Shown here: positions 1 to 12,200 of the stretch, piece by piece
Numbering within the stretch: the stretch's first letter is position 1
How the letters are laid out: the number at the start of each line of letters is the position of its first letter
Assembly (NCBI RefSeq): GCF_030272615.1
Contig: NC_081413.1
Span: 22,258,501-22,322,500, forward strand
Length of the DNA stretch: 64,000 bases
Source: Cryptomeria japonica
Lineage: Eukaryota > Streptophyta > Pinopsida > Cupressales > Cupressaceae
Direction: 5' to 3'
Translations under genes and position numbers: made by a program
The notes under the pieces: model-generated
Database searches by the model: none
Seen by the model: the letters and a program-made list of their open reading frames with translations, nothing else
What the model was told of the DNA's origin: nothing

Positions 1-180
1 TTCCCGCATACGCGCTTAGGTTTGTTCTTCCGGAGCCTGTAAAAGGTAGCGCGTACGCATTTCTTTTAGGAAAATGAGTGTGTACACGGTACTCCTAGGA
101 AAATGAGCGCGTACGCGCTGCTTATAGGAAAATGAGCACGTACGCGCTAATAATCCAAATAAAACCGTGTATGCGGTGCC
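1..180. repeat. CpG-rich degenerate palindromic repeats upstream of gene A copy 1
   Basis: At least five degenerate copies of a GCGCGTACGCGC-like core occur here. The best is a perfect 14-bp palindrome, AGCGCGTACGCGCT, at 106-119; others lie near 5, 49, 81, 140 and 170. Three copies are preceded by TAGGAAAATGAG, giving units of roughly 30-36 bp. CpG-rich text is rare in the rest of this AT-rich, CpG-poor window. The block sits about 190 bp upstream of the inferred gene A start, where a transposon would carry subterminal binding sites or a promoter. That role is inference. Confidence 0.6.
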
Positions 181-305
181 TTGTAAAAAAAAGTTTTTAA
201 AAAAAAACTAGGTCTCATTTACGCGTAAATTGCGGTTTTAACTTCATTTTTTCCCCATTTTCTCACCTAAACCACAAACGGGGTGCTAGATTTGTCTTCC
301 AGGCT

Positions 306-2919
306 ATGGATCAAGGTTAGTTTTTGTTTATTTTTGTCTTTCTTTTCAATTTGTGCAATTTGTTTTACATTTTGAATTTAATTTCATTAATTTTGATTAG
401 GTTTTTTCATTTTTTGTTTCAAAAACTAGATTCTTCTAATCCAAAATAAGAACAACCAAATGCACCTCCTAAAAACCCACAAGAACAACCAAATGCACCT
501 CCTGAAAACACATAAGAACGACCCCCAATTCCTCCTTTTGACCACACAACCGAAACACATGAAGAATTAATTAATCAGTTAGGACAAAATACGTCTAAAA
601 TCAATAGATTGATTGTAAAATTAAAAACTTCTAAACTTGACCATCATCAATCCCTCACCACTAGCCTAGAAACATTAGCTACTAGTGCCATAGCTATTTC
701 CATAGAAATTACCAAATGTGGAAGCTTTAGGGATAGATGTTGTCAATTCTATGCCAATGGGCTATCATACGATGGAGTAAAAAACTAAAATATTTCTAAA
801 CAACAAATATGTGCCCTTTTTGTTGATCCTAAATCTGGTCAGTCATTAACTCTTAATGCAAAGAGGTTTCCCATACATTGGTGTACCAATGCGCAGATGA
901 AGAATCATTTTAGGCAGAGGTGGTGGATGGTCTTTGATGATCCACCTTGTAATAATTATGAGGAGCCATTATATTTTTTGAGAAAAATATATTGTGAGTT
1001 TATGCTCAATGTCTGGCCAAACTATTTTGACATGAGAGAGTTTCATGTTAGATGTGGTGGCTCTACCCAAGATAGACTTGGAGCCCGTAGGCGATTAGCC
1101 ACAGAGAGTCACCGCCCCCTAGCACCCAAACCCAAGGTGCATCAGGCTGTCCCATTAGAGCTGAAAGAGTCGATGGAGCTATAGACTCTTCAGGCAGCCA
1201 CAACATTGACTGGTGCCATCATCCAGCATGGGACGTCATTAGCACACCCTACTCTATTGGATGATGAACCGTTAGAGGGTGATAGAGAGCCCATCGAGCA
1301 TATGTGTTTCAGTTGCTCTGGGATATGCTCGGGGATAGATGATGCAGTCAGTGCAGATGGATACTCATATCATCTGTGCATGATTTGTGGTTGTAGATGT
1401 CAGGTTCACACCATTGAGGATGTCATGCTAATAGATGAGTTGATGGACATGGTGTTTACCCATGAGCCATAGACACAGGTGTGTTGATTTTAATTCATAA
1501 CATTTTATTTATGAGTCACTTTAAATTTGTCATTACATAAATGAACTTTCATTTATACATGGATTTAAATTGAGACAAATAATATGCATTTTAGGATGCA
1601 GCAGCGGTATCCCATACACCTCCCCCAGTTACCATAGCTGCAACTTCGATGTCTAAGGTATAAATTTTGCAACATGTTAAAATAGAATAGTACACTTTGA
1701 ATTCAAAAAAATACAAGATATACTAACTATCTTTAATGTTTGGTCCAATTTCTAGTTTGTAGATGTTGACAGGAGACGAAATGTCCCAGATTGATGACAT
1801 CACGCTCTCAGCGATCGATTTTGGCCTACAAGGCTATACAGTATCATATTTTGTACAACTCTTTTTATGTATTGTTTTGATGGAATATGCAAGTTATTTC
1901 ATTTTAGATTTTTAAAATTATGTTTAATTTATTATCTGTACTAATATCTCATGTTAATTTTGTGTTTTTAGGGTACCCCCTCCATGTCTAGGGCTCGTTC
2001 TAAGAAAAAGAATTCGTCGAAGATGCCAAAACATGTGAAGAAGGTAATTGAACACATTTTTAGTTGTAAAATTGTTTGAAAATGTTTAAATCAAGTATTA
2101 GTTGGGGTTTGTAGATTGATTAGTGTTTTTTGTCGATTTTACATGTACAGCGACCATTGAGCTTTGTGGATATGTTGAATGCACCTGATTTGCCCATAGA
2201 TCAAGAGAGGGCGGAGCTATGTATCTTTACTTTATTTTCTTGATTTCATGATTATATGCACGCGGACATGTGAACTTGTGATATATTATAATCTTATAAT
2301 TTTTTCATACAAGAAATATCCATACTTATTTCGTCAATGGTGAACCCTCCTCCTTGCACTGGAGAAGCATCCCAGGATCCGATACACTTCTATTTGATAT
2401 GTTAAATTAATTTTTTTGAACCTTCAATACTTATCATTATATTAATTATATTTAATCTTTGTACATTTTTTGTATAGGTAATAGCAATGGTTTCTACATC
2501 GATGGTGAGCCATCCTCAGTCCATTGGAGAAGCATCTCAAGCACAGGTATGTCATTGTTCTCTATATTATAGCTTTGAAGTGTTTTTGATATATTTATGT
2601 TAGTACATTGTATTAATTGTAGATTTAATCTACAATAGACTCCTTTGCAGTACAACCATAACATGGATCCATTTAAGAATGTCTTCAAGAAAACTCCTAA
2701 GAGTGACAAGGAGAGGAGAGCGAAGACATTAGCTCCTAGATCAGCCGATGAGGTAATATACATTTCAATTGCAAAGGAATGCATAGTTATGTTGTTAGTT
2801 GGGAACTATTTTCTACAAAATAATTCTAACTTGGCTTTTGAATTGTGGTTTTGCAGCCATCTACAGAGCCCCGTACTGCGCTAGAGAAGCTTGATTTTGA
2901 TGATCCACCACAAGTTTAG
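306..2919 (+). pseudogene. gene A copy 1: multi-exon element gene of unknown function, degraded
   Basis: The inferred start is ATG 306 (MDQ), with a donor at 316 and an acceptor ending at 429; the reading frame is kept across this intron. Exon 2 (430 to about 1472) encodes three EQPNAPP-type repeats, a helical stretch, then a conserved block of about 110 residues: FYANGLSY, CALFVDPKSGQ, FPIHWC, RWWMVFDDPPCNN, YFLRKIYC, RCGG. A Cys-rich segment follows (CFSCSGICSGI, CMICGCRC; 1296-1410). Small exons with GT/AG edges continue near 1596-1660, 1972-2043, 2478-2546, 2650-2751 and 2856-2919, coding for a basic Ser/Lys-rich tail ending at TAG 2917-2919. In-frame stops at 447, 513 and about 786 make it a pseudogene. 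Copy 2 at 17360-19391 shares the same block, which supports a real coding history. I do not recognise the family. It is convergent with gene B at 5930. Confidence 0.6.
447..530 (+). repeat. 36-bp coding repeat in gene A exon 2
   Basis: About two and a half units of a 36-bp direct repeat, in frame with the gene, encode a 12-residue EQPNAPP motif. The codon at the repeat boundary reads TAA, CAA, TAA in successive units, so the ancestral residue was probably Gln and two copies decayed by a C-to-T change. Confidence 0.6.
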
Positions 2920-3132
2920 GATCATATAGTGTTAGTTTTGGTCATAGAATGACCAATACATGTAAATATATTCTACATTTTTATTGTATATCAATTTGGA
3001 CATGGCATATGCCACAGTTTTGTAATACTTGTATTGACTTGGCAGACATGGCTTTTTTTATATATATAAATATCGATATTCGATCCAATAAATGTGTAAT
3101 GAGTTCATTATTTTGTATACATTGTATGTTGT

Positions 3133-3388
3133 GGTTGTTCTTTTATAAATTTAAATAAATATTTGCATATGTAATCAACAATATGAATATAAACAACAGA
3201 AATATATGATATAAAACATTGCAATCGTGGAATATGATTTGATAAAATTTATAAAATGTTGAATTAACCCTACAAAACTCCTTGTATTCAATTAATTATT
3301 GTGTATTCCCTATATTTGGTGGCTGCCCTTTTATAAATTTAAATGAATATTTGCATATGTAATTAACAATATGAATATAAACAACAAT
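3133..3388 (+). repeat. two copies of a ~68-bp sequence 190 bp apart
   Basis: A stretch starting TTTTATAAATTTAAA and running into GAATATAAACAACA occurs at about 3133-3202 and again at 3323-3388 with a few substitutions. It lies between gene A copy 1 and the 359-bp array. This looks like a local segmental duplication; no function is visible. Confidence 0.6.
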
Positions 3389-3399
3389 GTGTTTGGTGT

Positions 3400-5281
3400 G
3401 AGAGCACCCTCATGCTCGTAATGGTCAAATTTTGTTCATTGTGTGCACAAACCAATGTCGTAAGCATGTTCGGATGGGCAGGTTTACGCTAGGCATGCCC
3501 CTATCATGCATCCCAAAGCACTAGAACGTCGAGAGTCATACCCTACCGGTGCGATCTCTCAAGTGTCCTGAGTCCAAAAAATTGTCAAAATTTGATGGAC
3601 TGTTTCTTCCAATCCATGACACATACGGTTGATAATTTTGATCTCGTGGGGTCGTGTGAGGCTCCTCTATAATGGCCTATCTTATTTTTTGATGAATCGG
3701 AGCCATTTCCAATTAGTAGCATTTTTTCACTTGCTCCAAAAACTATTAGTTGCTTGCAAGGAAAAGTTGCAAGATTGGCTAGAATTGATTCTATTTGTCA
3801 TGTGCACAAACTGACATTGCGAATGCATTTGGGTGGGCAGGTTTATGCTAGGCATGCCCCTATTGTGCATCCCAAAGTACCAGAACGTCAAGAGGCATAC
3901 CCTACCAGTGCGATCTCTCAAGTGCCGTGAGTCCAAAAAATTGTCAAAATTTGATGGACTATTTCTTCCAATCCACGACACATACGGTCAATCTGTTTGA
4001 TCTTGTTGGTTCATGTGAGGCTCCTCTACAATGGCCTATCTCAGTTTTCAATGACTCGGAGCCATTTTCAATTAGTAGCATTTCTTTGCCTACTCCAAAA
4101 ACCGTCGGTTGCTTGCAAGGAAAAGTTGCAAGATTGGCTAGAATTGATTATGTTCATTGTGTGCACAAACCGACATCGCGAACATGTCCAAGTGGGTAGG
4201 TTTACACTAGGCATGCCCCTGTTGTGCATCCCAAAGCACCAGAACGTCAAGAGTCATACCCTGTCGGTGCGATCTTTCAAGTGCCCTAAGTCCAAAAAAT
4301 TGTCAAAATTTAATGGACTGTTTCTTCCAATCCACGACACATACGGTCAATCTATTTGATCTCGTGGGGTTGCATGAGGCTCCTCTACAATTTCCTATCT
4401 TGGTTTTGGACCACTTGGAGCCATTTTCAATTAGTAGCATTTTTTTGCTTGCTGCAAAAACCGTCAGTTGCTTGGAAGGAAAAGTTGCAAGATTGACTAG
4501 AATTGATTTGGTACGTCCTATGCACAAAATGATGTCCCGAGCATGTTCGAGTGACCAGATTTATGCTAGGCATGCCCCTTTCATGCATTCCAAAGCACCA
4601 GAACGTCGAGAGTCATACCCTACCGGTGCGATCTCTCGAGTGCCTTTAGTCCAAAAAATTGTCAAAATTTGACGAACTATTTCTTCCAATCCATGACACA
4701 TACGGTCGATCTATTTGATCTCATGGTGTTGTGTGAGGCTCTTCTACAATGCCCTATCTCAGTTTTCAACGACTCAAAGCCATTTTCAATTAGTAGCATT
4801 TTTTTGCCTGCTCCAAAAACCGTCAGTTGCTTGCATGGAAAAGTTGCAAGATTGGCTAGAATTGATTCGGTTTGTCATATGCACAAAATGATGTCATGAG
4901 CGCATTTGGATGGGTAGGTTTATGCTAGGCATTCCCCTTTCATGCATCCCAAAGCACCAAAACGTCGAGAGTCATACCCTACCGGTGCGATCTCTTAAGT
5001 GCCCTGAGTCCAAAAAATTGTCAAAATTTGATGAACTATTTCTTCCAATCCACGACACATACGGTCAATCTGTTTGATTTCATGGGGTTGAGTGATGCTC
5101 CTCTACAATGGCCTATCTCTATTTTTGACGACTCCGAGCCATTTTCAATTAGTAGCATTTTTTTTGCCTGTTCCAAAAACTGTCAGTTGCTTGCAAGGAA
5201 AAGTTGCAAGATTGGCTAGAATTGATTCGGTTCATCGTATGCACAAACCAACATCACGAGATTCTTTGGATGGGTAGTTTT
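3400..5281 (+). repeat. 359-bp tandem satellite, array 1 (about 5.2 units)
   Basis: The landmark AATTGTCAAAATTTGATG recurs with its end at 3600, 3959, 4318, 4677 and 5036, an exact 359-bp period. Units also share GTCATACCCTACCGGTGCGA, GACACATACGGTC and AGGAAAAGTTGCAAG. Units differ by scattered substitutions, so the array is not young. Because 359 is not a multiple of three, the reading frame changes in every unit, which argues against a repeat protein. The same family forms a larger array at 27475-40050 in the opposite orientation. The length is about two plant nucleosome repeats, as in many plant satellites. Confidence 0.9.
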
Positions 5282-5559
5282 ATGCTAACTTCAAGGGTCA
5301 TACACTAACGATGCAATGTAGAAGTTGCTTGACAATTGTTTTGACAACAATGACAATTTTTGCTCAAATTGTATCTAGTCTCAATCTATGACCCCTATGA
5401 CCCGATAATGACTCAAATAATTATCCATGATTATACAAGAATCAAGAATGCTCATGATTGACCAGGGACACATCACATATACTCAAAACATAGTCATAAA
5501 ACATTGACACACAAAATAGTCACATATTATTCAAAAATTTGCCTTTAAATATGGTCAAA

Positions 5560-5860
5560 TCAGCTCTTGGCTATTTGATTATATACAAAATTGTCTTACA
5601 AATCATCTCATGGGCTTTTATACAAAATTTGGCATTACAATATGTGCGATTCAGCTCATCTCCATTTTAATATACAAATCATCTCATGGGCTTTTATACA
5701 AAATTTGGTATTACAATATGTATGATTCAGCTCATCGCCATTTTAATATACAAAATTTGGCATGTACATATGTACAAATTAGCTCATTGCCTCTTAAATA
5801 TACAAAATTATGCCCCTAAACATGTAAAAATCAGCTCATGGGCATTTATATATACAAAAA
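5560..5860 (+). repeat. AT-rich minisatellite, 75-bp units with shorter sub-repeats
   Basis: ACAAATCATCTCATGGGC recurs at 5599 and 5674 (75 bp apart). Degenerate sub-repeats of TATACAAAATT, AGCTCAT and GGGC/GCC text continue to about 5860. The block lies directly downstream of the 3' end of gene B copy 1. The short ORFs inside it simply follow the repeat and are not supported as genes. Confidence 0.65.
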
Positions 5861-5929
5861 ATGAATATAGAACAATTCGTCGATGATTTATACAAAAATC
5901 TCAAAATCATTCTACTCTGAACCGTAGAA

Positions 5930-7532
5930 TCAATCAAGTGAGCCTTTAGGATCGACTCTAACCCGTATTGTGTCAAGTATTGCCTCATGGTCAGATTCAC
6001 GAACTTTCCATAAAATCTTGTTATGAGGTCCACCATGATACTTCATCAAATGAATATTTGTTGCAACAACAAGGTTAGAGAAATGAAGAATATGTCTATG
6101 TGTTTCAAAGTCCTTGAACAACCAAACATCATAATTCTTGATAGGGTATCTTTGAAGCCATGTTCCTGTCACGGCAACAGACCCTATTGGGTACTCAATA
6201 CCCTCTCCATCAATGATTGTGGTTGTCAATTTTCTTTTAGGCTCAACACAATGACACAAATAGTAATATGTTCCTTCTTCATTGTTCTCTTCTGCAACAA
6301 CTGCATACACATGACCTGCATTTTATAAAGTGTTAATTAATACCAAAAATAAAGTATGATGTACAACAAAATGAACCAAAAAGAATACTTGCAAAAAAAT
6401 TAACTCAAAAAATCACCTAGATCCACTAGGTTGGATACATGGTCAAAATCCACTGATGTCTCCATTTGGCTCAATTGTAGTGCTTTGGGAATTTGATATG
6501 AATCAATGGGAACCAACAGTGTACAAGACCATTTGTCAACCCACTCTTTTGATTCACATTCTTCCCACAAACAATACATGCATGAAGAGAAAAAACATAC
6601 CATCTGTCTTGTATAAATTACCAGTGAACTTGAATTTGAACTCATAAATGAGTGCATGTCACTTGATCCTGCAACTGTACAACAATCTAGATAGTTTTCA
6701 ATGTTAGATTCAGTGATCAACCAAAAATATCTACGAACCAATGACGTACCTAGATTACCTGGACCCATCGTAGACTTACACCATCGCACAATTGTTTCTA
6801 CATCTACCAACTCAGCAAAACCTTCATACTTCAATTCTTCCCTGGCTAGGGCTCTTTTCAAACATGCTCCTGCACCATCGTGCTCTCCCTTACTATGTCT
6901 AGCCTCAGTGAAATTCCAAAAATGTTGTACACCACTTGTCACATGCATCCTTGTCAACCAATAAAACATCCTTGCATTCTTGAATTGTGCGGTGCAATTA
7001 TCTGACCATATTAAGTGTCAGTTGTATCGTATGTTCCTTTCCCTTAAACTATCATAGAAAACTTTAAAGCATCCTTGTACAAACTCCAATGAATGAGTAC
7101 GATCATCACTTATGTAGAAGTGATACTCTCTTACAACCTTTCTATCCTCCTCATGTTATCATCTACATGCATGAATGCTATGTGTACAAAAATAGAAACT
7201 TGTGTAGAGTGATAATACATGGATTACACTTCATTTTGAGGTTGTAGTGTATAATTTTTAGCGAAATAAACAATAGAGACAATGGTGCCAAGAGGAAATG
7301 TGTCCTTACATAACTTGAATTGCTCATCTAACCATCGAGCTCTATGTGTATGCATTATTTACTCATAAACTAGTTTCTCTTGAAACATTTTCATAAATTG
7401 AGCTACACATATATGCATGCTTTTAGAATGAAGATCCTATTCAGTCTTTGGAAGGATATAAATGTAGTTCTTTTTATTCACAACTTTTTAGATATTAATG
7501 TATCACTTTATGCTAAACCTTGCATTTGTAAT
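5930..7532 (-). pseudogene. gene B copy 1: DDE transposase-like gene, 3' part, cut by Copia-1
   Basis: Read on the minus strand, this piece starts inside FKLCKDTFPLGTI and AKNYTLQPQNEV (about 7200-7330). It continues through YHFYISDDRTHSLEFVQG, IWSDNCTAQFK and WNFTEARHSKGEHDGAGACL (6850-7120), the Cys motif CMYCLWEECESKEWVDKW, and a C-terminal beta-rich domain starting GHVYAVV and ending DPKGSLD at a stop near 5930. An intron with acceptor TGCAG separates the last two parts (about 6315-6418). The spaced Asp/Glu motifs fit an RNase H-like DDE transposase; this is inference, and I cannot name the superfamily. Frameshifts and stops disable it. The 5' half is missing because Copia-1 inserted at 7532. 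The matching copy lies at 40269-43403. Confidence 0.6.
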
Positions 7533-8984
7533 TGATAACTCAATGATGAAAGTTAGTACCAAACTGATAATGAGAGGGGGGGTTGAATCAATATAGACAA
7601 AAACACTTTCCTCTAACTGGTTAGACAGTAAACACTGCAAATGACTAGCAAACACTAACACCGGTCTGAAACAGAGTACAATCGGTAAAGCTAAGAATGA
7701 CTATGACAAGCATTAACTGGTTAATCACTTAGCTTTCCACTTAGCCTAATACCATACTTCCATTTCACCCTTATGCATGAATAGGTAATCTATCATCAGA
7801 AATATAATAACAGCTAGTTCAACATGATTTACCTTCAAACACAAATTACTTAAACCATCACATGAAAAACACCACACATGACACACAGATTTTTCACATG
7901 GAAACCCAACTGGGAAAAACCATGGTGGGGATGAATACCCACAAGCTATTTTTGAACTCTTTAGAAGTTTGCTCTATAGGATCTTAGTCTGGTTAAAGAC
8001 ACTTTACAACAGGTTCTGTTAGGAACCTGCTAGGGATCACCCAGTTAAGGGATGGCTAAATACCCAGTTAAGGGTTAAACCCTATTAGAGGCTACCTTGT
8101 TAGAGGATTTCAAGAACTCAATGAATTTGAGTCACCCTGTTAAAGGATTTACAACAAGCTGGTTAAAGCTACCCTGTTACAGGATTTTTCAACTGTTGAG
8201 GTGGTTAGAGATCAGTTCAAGTATTACAATGATCTAGTAACAACACTCAATGCCAATGCAGTTCTGCTTTAGTTCCTCTTCTCCTTCTGCACTCACACTC
8301 TGCAAGTATCAATCCTCTTATCTAGTCTAGCAAGAATCACATATCTCTACAATTAGATACACACACAATATTTGCCAACAACGTCCGAAAGAAACCCTGA
8401 ACCCTAAACTTTTTAGGTTGAGCAATTCAAACAGTTCAATCCTAACCGTTAAGCATATTATATTAAATGCAACAGTCTTGAACCGATCTCAAGACATTCT
8501 CCATCATTCGTTCTGCACCACATTCATGGTGGCTGATAACCCATCACACATTTTCACTATTTACAGACTTCGTACATTCCCAAGGTAGATAGGAGTAATC
8601 TCCTTCATGCAAGATCCTTCACGCGCACAAGGCTGATGTGGCAACACGATCTATTCTTCGTTACAATGCTAACTCATCACACAATGTCATCGGTTGAGTC
8701 ATATAGGCTTGGAACACATCAACCAGAAACCCTGAAGTTGAGACTACCAATCGGTAGTCATACAAAGATTTCATGTACCAATTCCCATACCAACATACCG
8801 GTTCACCATCATACCTCTTCACTTTAGCACATATACCGGTTCAGAATCATACCGATTCTCTTGCCAATTGCAAACTTCAATATACCAGTTCACTCTTCAG
8901 CATATTGACATCAATGACAACATACAATGTCATCATGTCTTCATACTACCGGTTCACATACTACCGGTTCACATAATGCCAATA
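7533..8984 (-). repeat. Copia-1 3' LTR (left in window)
   Basis: It begins TGATAACTCAATGATG and ends CATAATGCCAATA, and aligns along its length with 13360-14805. It differs by point changes and small indels; for example, one extra AGTTAAGGG-containing segment near 8050 is missing from the right LTR. On the minus strand its first part (U3) carries several GAACCGGTA/T motifs at 8795-8975. Confidence 0.92.
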
Positions 8985-8986
8985 AT

Positions 8987-8999
8987 CTCCCCCTTTGGC
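8987..8999 (-). other. Copia-1 polypurine tract
   Basis: On the minus strand the sequence reads CCAAAGGGGGAGA, immediately inside the left LTR. This is the expected plus-strand primer of an LTR retrotransposon. Together with the LTR edge it forms an inverted repeat, AATGCCAA at 8976-8983 and TTGGCATT downstream. Confidence 0.85.
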
Positions 9000-9238
9000 A
9001 TTGATGGCAATATACCAGGACATCTCTCCGCTTCACATCTTCTTCCCCAATTTCTACAGATATCTTCTCTGCATCACATCTTCTCCCCCTTTGACAACAA
9101 TGCCAAAGTGGAGGCACAAGCTTCCCTGATCCATTATGCTGCTCCCCTTGAGGAGTAGCATCCTTAAACACATCAATCCTGAAGAGATTTGGCAATGCAA
9201 TACCTGACTGATGTGGAGCACATACCTTAGTTCGCCTC

Positions 9239-12200
9239 CTAAAGGGGCAACACCCAAAATTCACCTCTTAAGTAGGTAAATGTAGCCTTTGGGAGAGGCT
9301 TGGTGAATATGTCTACTAACTACTCCTTGCTAGAAACATGTTCCAGTGCAACCTCTTTGTTCTGATTCTTTTCCCTCAAGAAATGATACTAAAGCTCAAA
9401 GTGCTTGGTTCTAGAATGCAAAATCAGATTCTTGGAAATATTGATAGCACTTGTGTTATCACAAAATATGCTTACCAGTTTAGATACAGGAAATTTGAAG
9501 CCATTTAGTACATGCTTCATATAGATTGTCTGAGTGTAGTTCATGAAAGCTGCAACATACTCTGCTTCTTACTCATCCATGAGACTAGTCTGTCACCAAG
9601 AAAGAATGCACCATCAGTTGTACTCTTCTGGTCATCCACATTACCAGTGCAATCAGCATCTGTGAATACTTTCAAGTGGAAATTATTGTTATAAGAATAC
9701 CACAATCCATAGTCAACAGTTCCCTTTAGATATCTAAGAATCTGCTTGACTGCAACCAAGTGGGATTCTATTGGGCTTTTCTGGAACCTTGTAGTAATGC
9801 CAACTGTATGTGCAATATCCGGTCTATTGTGCACTACATAGTGCAACTTACCAATCATTGATCGGTATTCCTTCTCATCAACCAAGGCTGAGTCATCCTC
9901 TTTGGATAATTTACAACCGATCACCATTGCTGTACCAATTGGTTTGCTATCTTCCATGCCAAAGGTCTTCAACACTCCTATGACATACTTGGACTGAGTA
10001 GTAAAGATTCCATCTTTCATTTGCTGAACTTGTAGTCCAATGAAGAACTTAATCTCCCCTATGAGTGACATTTCAAATTCCTTTTTCATCGCATCTGCAA
10101 ACTCATGACTCATCTTGTCATCTCCACCATAGATTATGTCATCAACAAATACTTCACAGATCAGAATCTGATCTCCTTCTCCTTTCAAGTAGATATTGCT
10201 ATCTTCACTTGTTCTCTCAAATCCAATCTTCACAAGATGGGAGTGTAAGCATTCATGCCATGCTCTAGGTGCCTGCTTTAGACCATACAAGGCTTTATGT
10301 AGCCTACACACCATGTCACTGTCTTCAGATAGGGCAAACCCATCTAGTTGCTCTATATACACCTCCTCTTCAGGTACTCCATTTAGAAATGCATATTTTA
10401 CATCCATTTGGTATACTTTGAATCCTTTAAATTCTGCATATGCAAGAAGCATACGAACTCCTTCCAATCTTGCTACTGGAGCAAAGGTTTCTCCATAGTC
10501 TTATCCTTCTTCTTGGGCATATCCTTTACATACTAATCTGGCTTTGTTCCTTACCACTGTGCCATCCTCATTCAGCTTATTTTTGAAGACCCATTTGGTT
10601 TCAATGATATTTTTATGCTTCGGTCTAAGTACCAAGGACCATGTACCATTCTTTTCTATCTGATCAAGTTCCTCTTCCATTGCCTTGATCCAGTCTTCAT
10701 CTTTATGTGCCTCTCTGAATGATTTAGGCTCAAATTCAGAGATCATACATGAGTTTTCTTTGATCTTTCTTCTTGTAAGAATTCTTGCATCCTTGTCTCC
10801 TATGATCTGCTTTGGATCATGATTGAGTTTTACATACCTGGGTATGTTCTTAATAGCTTCCTCTTACTTTTCTTCATTATCCTCATCTTCATCATCATCA
10901 ACATCTACCGGTCTAGGAGCACTATTACTGGTGCTGGGCTGATTTGCAACTGGTTCCTAGAAGGTTACTACCGGTTCATCTCTCACTTGCTTACTGTCGG
11001 TTTCCTCTGGTTTCTCAGAGCTTTCATCAACCCTAATATTGATGCTTTCAATGATTCTCCAAGTCCTATTATTGAAACATTTGAGAGATTTACTTTTGGT
11101 GGAATATCCTAGAAATATTCCTTCATCACATTTTGCATCGAACTTGCTCTGATTTTCACTCCTCTTGATATAGTATTTGCTACCAAATACTTTAAAGTAG
11201 CTTACCACTAGTGTCTTACTAGTTCAGTACTCATAAGGATTCTTATCCTTTCCTTTCTTGATGAGTACCCAATTCATTGTGTAGACTACAATGCTCATCG
11301 CTTCTCTCCAAAAGGTGTGAGCAACCTTTCCTTAGATTAACATAGTTCTAGCCGCTTCAACCATAGTCCAGTTGTTCCTCTCTGCTAAGACATTTTGCTG
11401 AGGAGTCCCAGGGGCAGACGGTTGCCTCTTGATGCCATTCTCTTCACAATATTTGTTGAATTCACTGAAAGTGAATACCCCTCCTTGATCATCTCTAAGG
11501 CATTTGACTCTTCTACTGCTTTCCTTTTCTACCAGTGCTCTAAAAGCTGTGAACATTCCAAAGGCTTCAAACTTGTCCTTCAAGAATGTGACCCACATCA
11601 TTCTTGAGTAATGATCTGTAAGAATAATAAAATACCTATCTCCCTGCACACTCCTAGTTTTCATAGGACCACACAAATCAGTATGCAAAAGATCAAGTAA
11701 ATTGTTTGCACTAAAACATTTACCTTTGAAAGTTGAGGAAGACATTTTCCCCAGTTGGCACTCTCTGCACAAAGGATTTTCCAGTTTACTCAGCACCAAC
11801 AATCCTCTAACTACCTTGATCTTACTGGCCTTCACAATGTTATCAAAGTTTACATGGCAGAGTGTCCTATGACATATCCAGCTATCATCAAACTTAGCCA
11901 TAAGACAGGTACTAATATTTGCATTCAGCTGAAATAGGTTACCTTTGGTCTGCATACCAGTGGCCTCCAATTCACCATTTTTTCCTTCAATTTTGTACAC
12001 TCCATTCTTGAATTTCAGAGTGAGTCCACTATCATTCAGTTGGGCAACACTCAAAAGGTTGTGTCTGAGACCATCAACCCAATACACATTGTCAGCACTG
12101 CTCTTTCCATTCAGAGAGATGGACCCTCTGCCTTTGATCATACATGGTGCATCATTACCAAAGCAAACCACACCACCATCATACTCTTCCAAAGATAGAA

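Noticed and set aside
3927-5277. ORFs of 60-120 codons in each unit of the 359-bp array
   Set aside because: The unit length is not divisible by three, the frames shift between units, and stops differ from unit to unit. Similarity between arrays at protein level follows from DNA homology.
3400-5281. CRISPR-like array
   Set aside because: Units are 359-bp near-identical tandem copies with no repeat-spacer pattern, in a plant-type sequence.
6023-6328. Plus-strand ORF of 101 codons opposite gene B copy 1
   Set aside because: It is antisense to the conserved gene B C-terminal domain, which has a homolog at 40269-40601 on the same strand as gene B.
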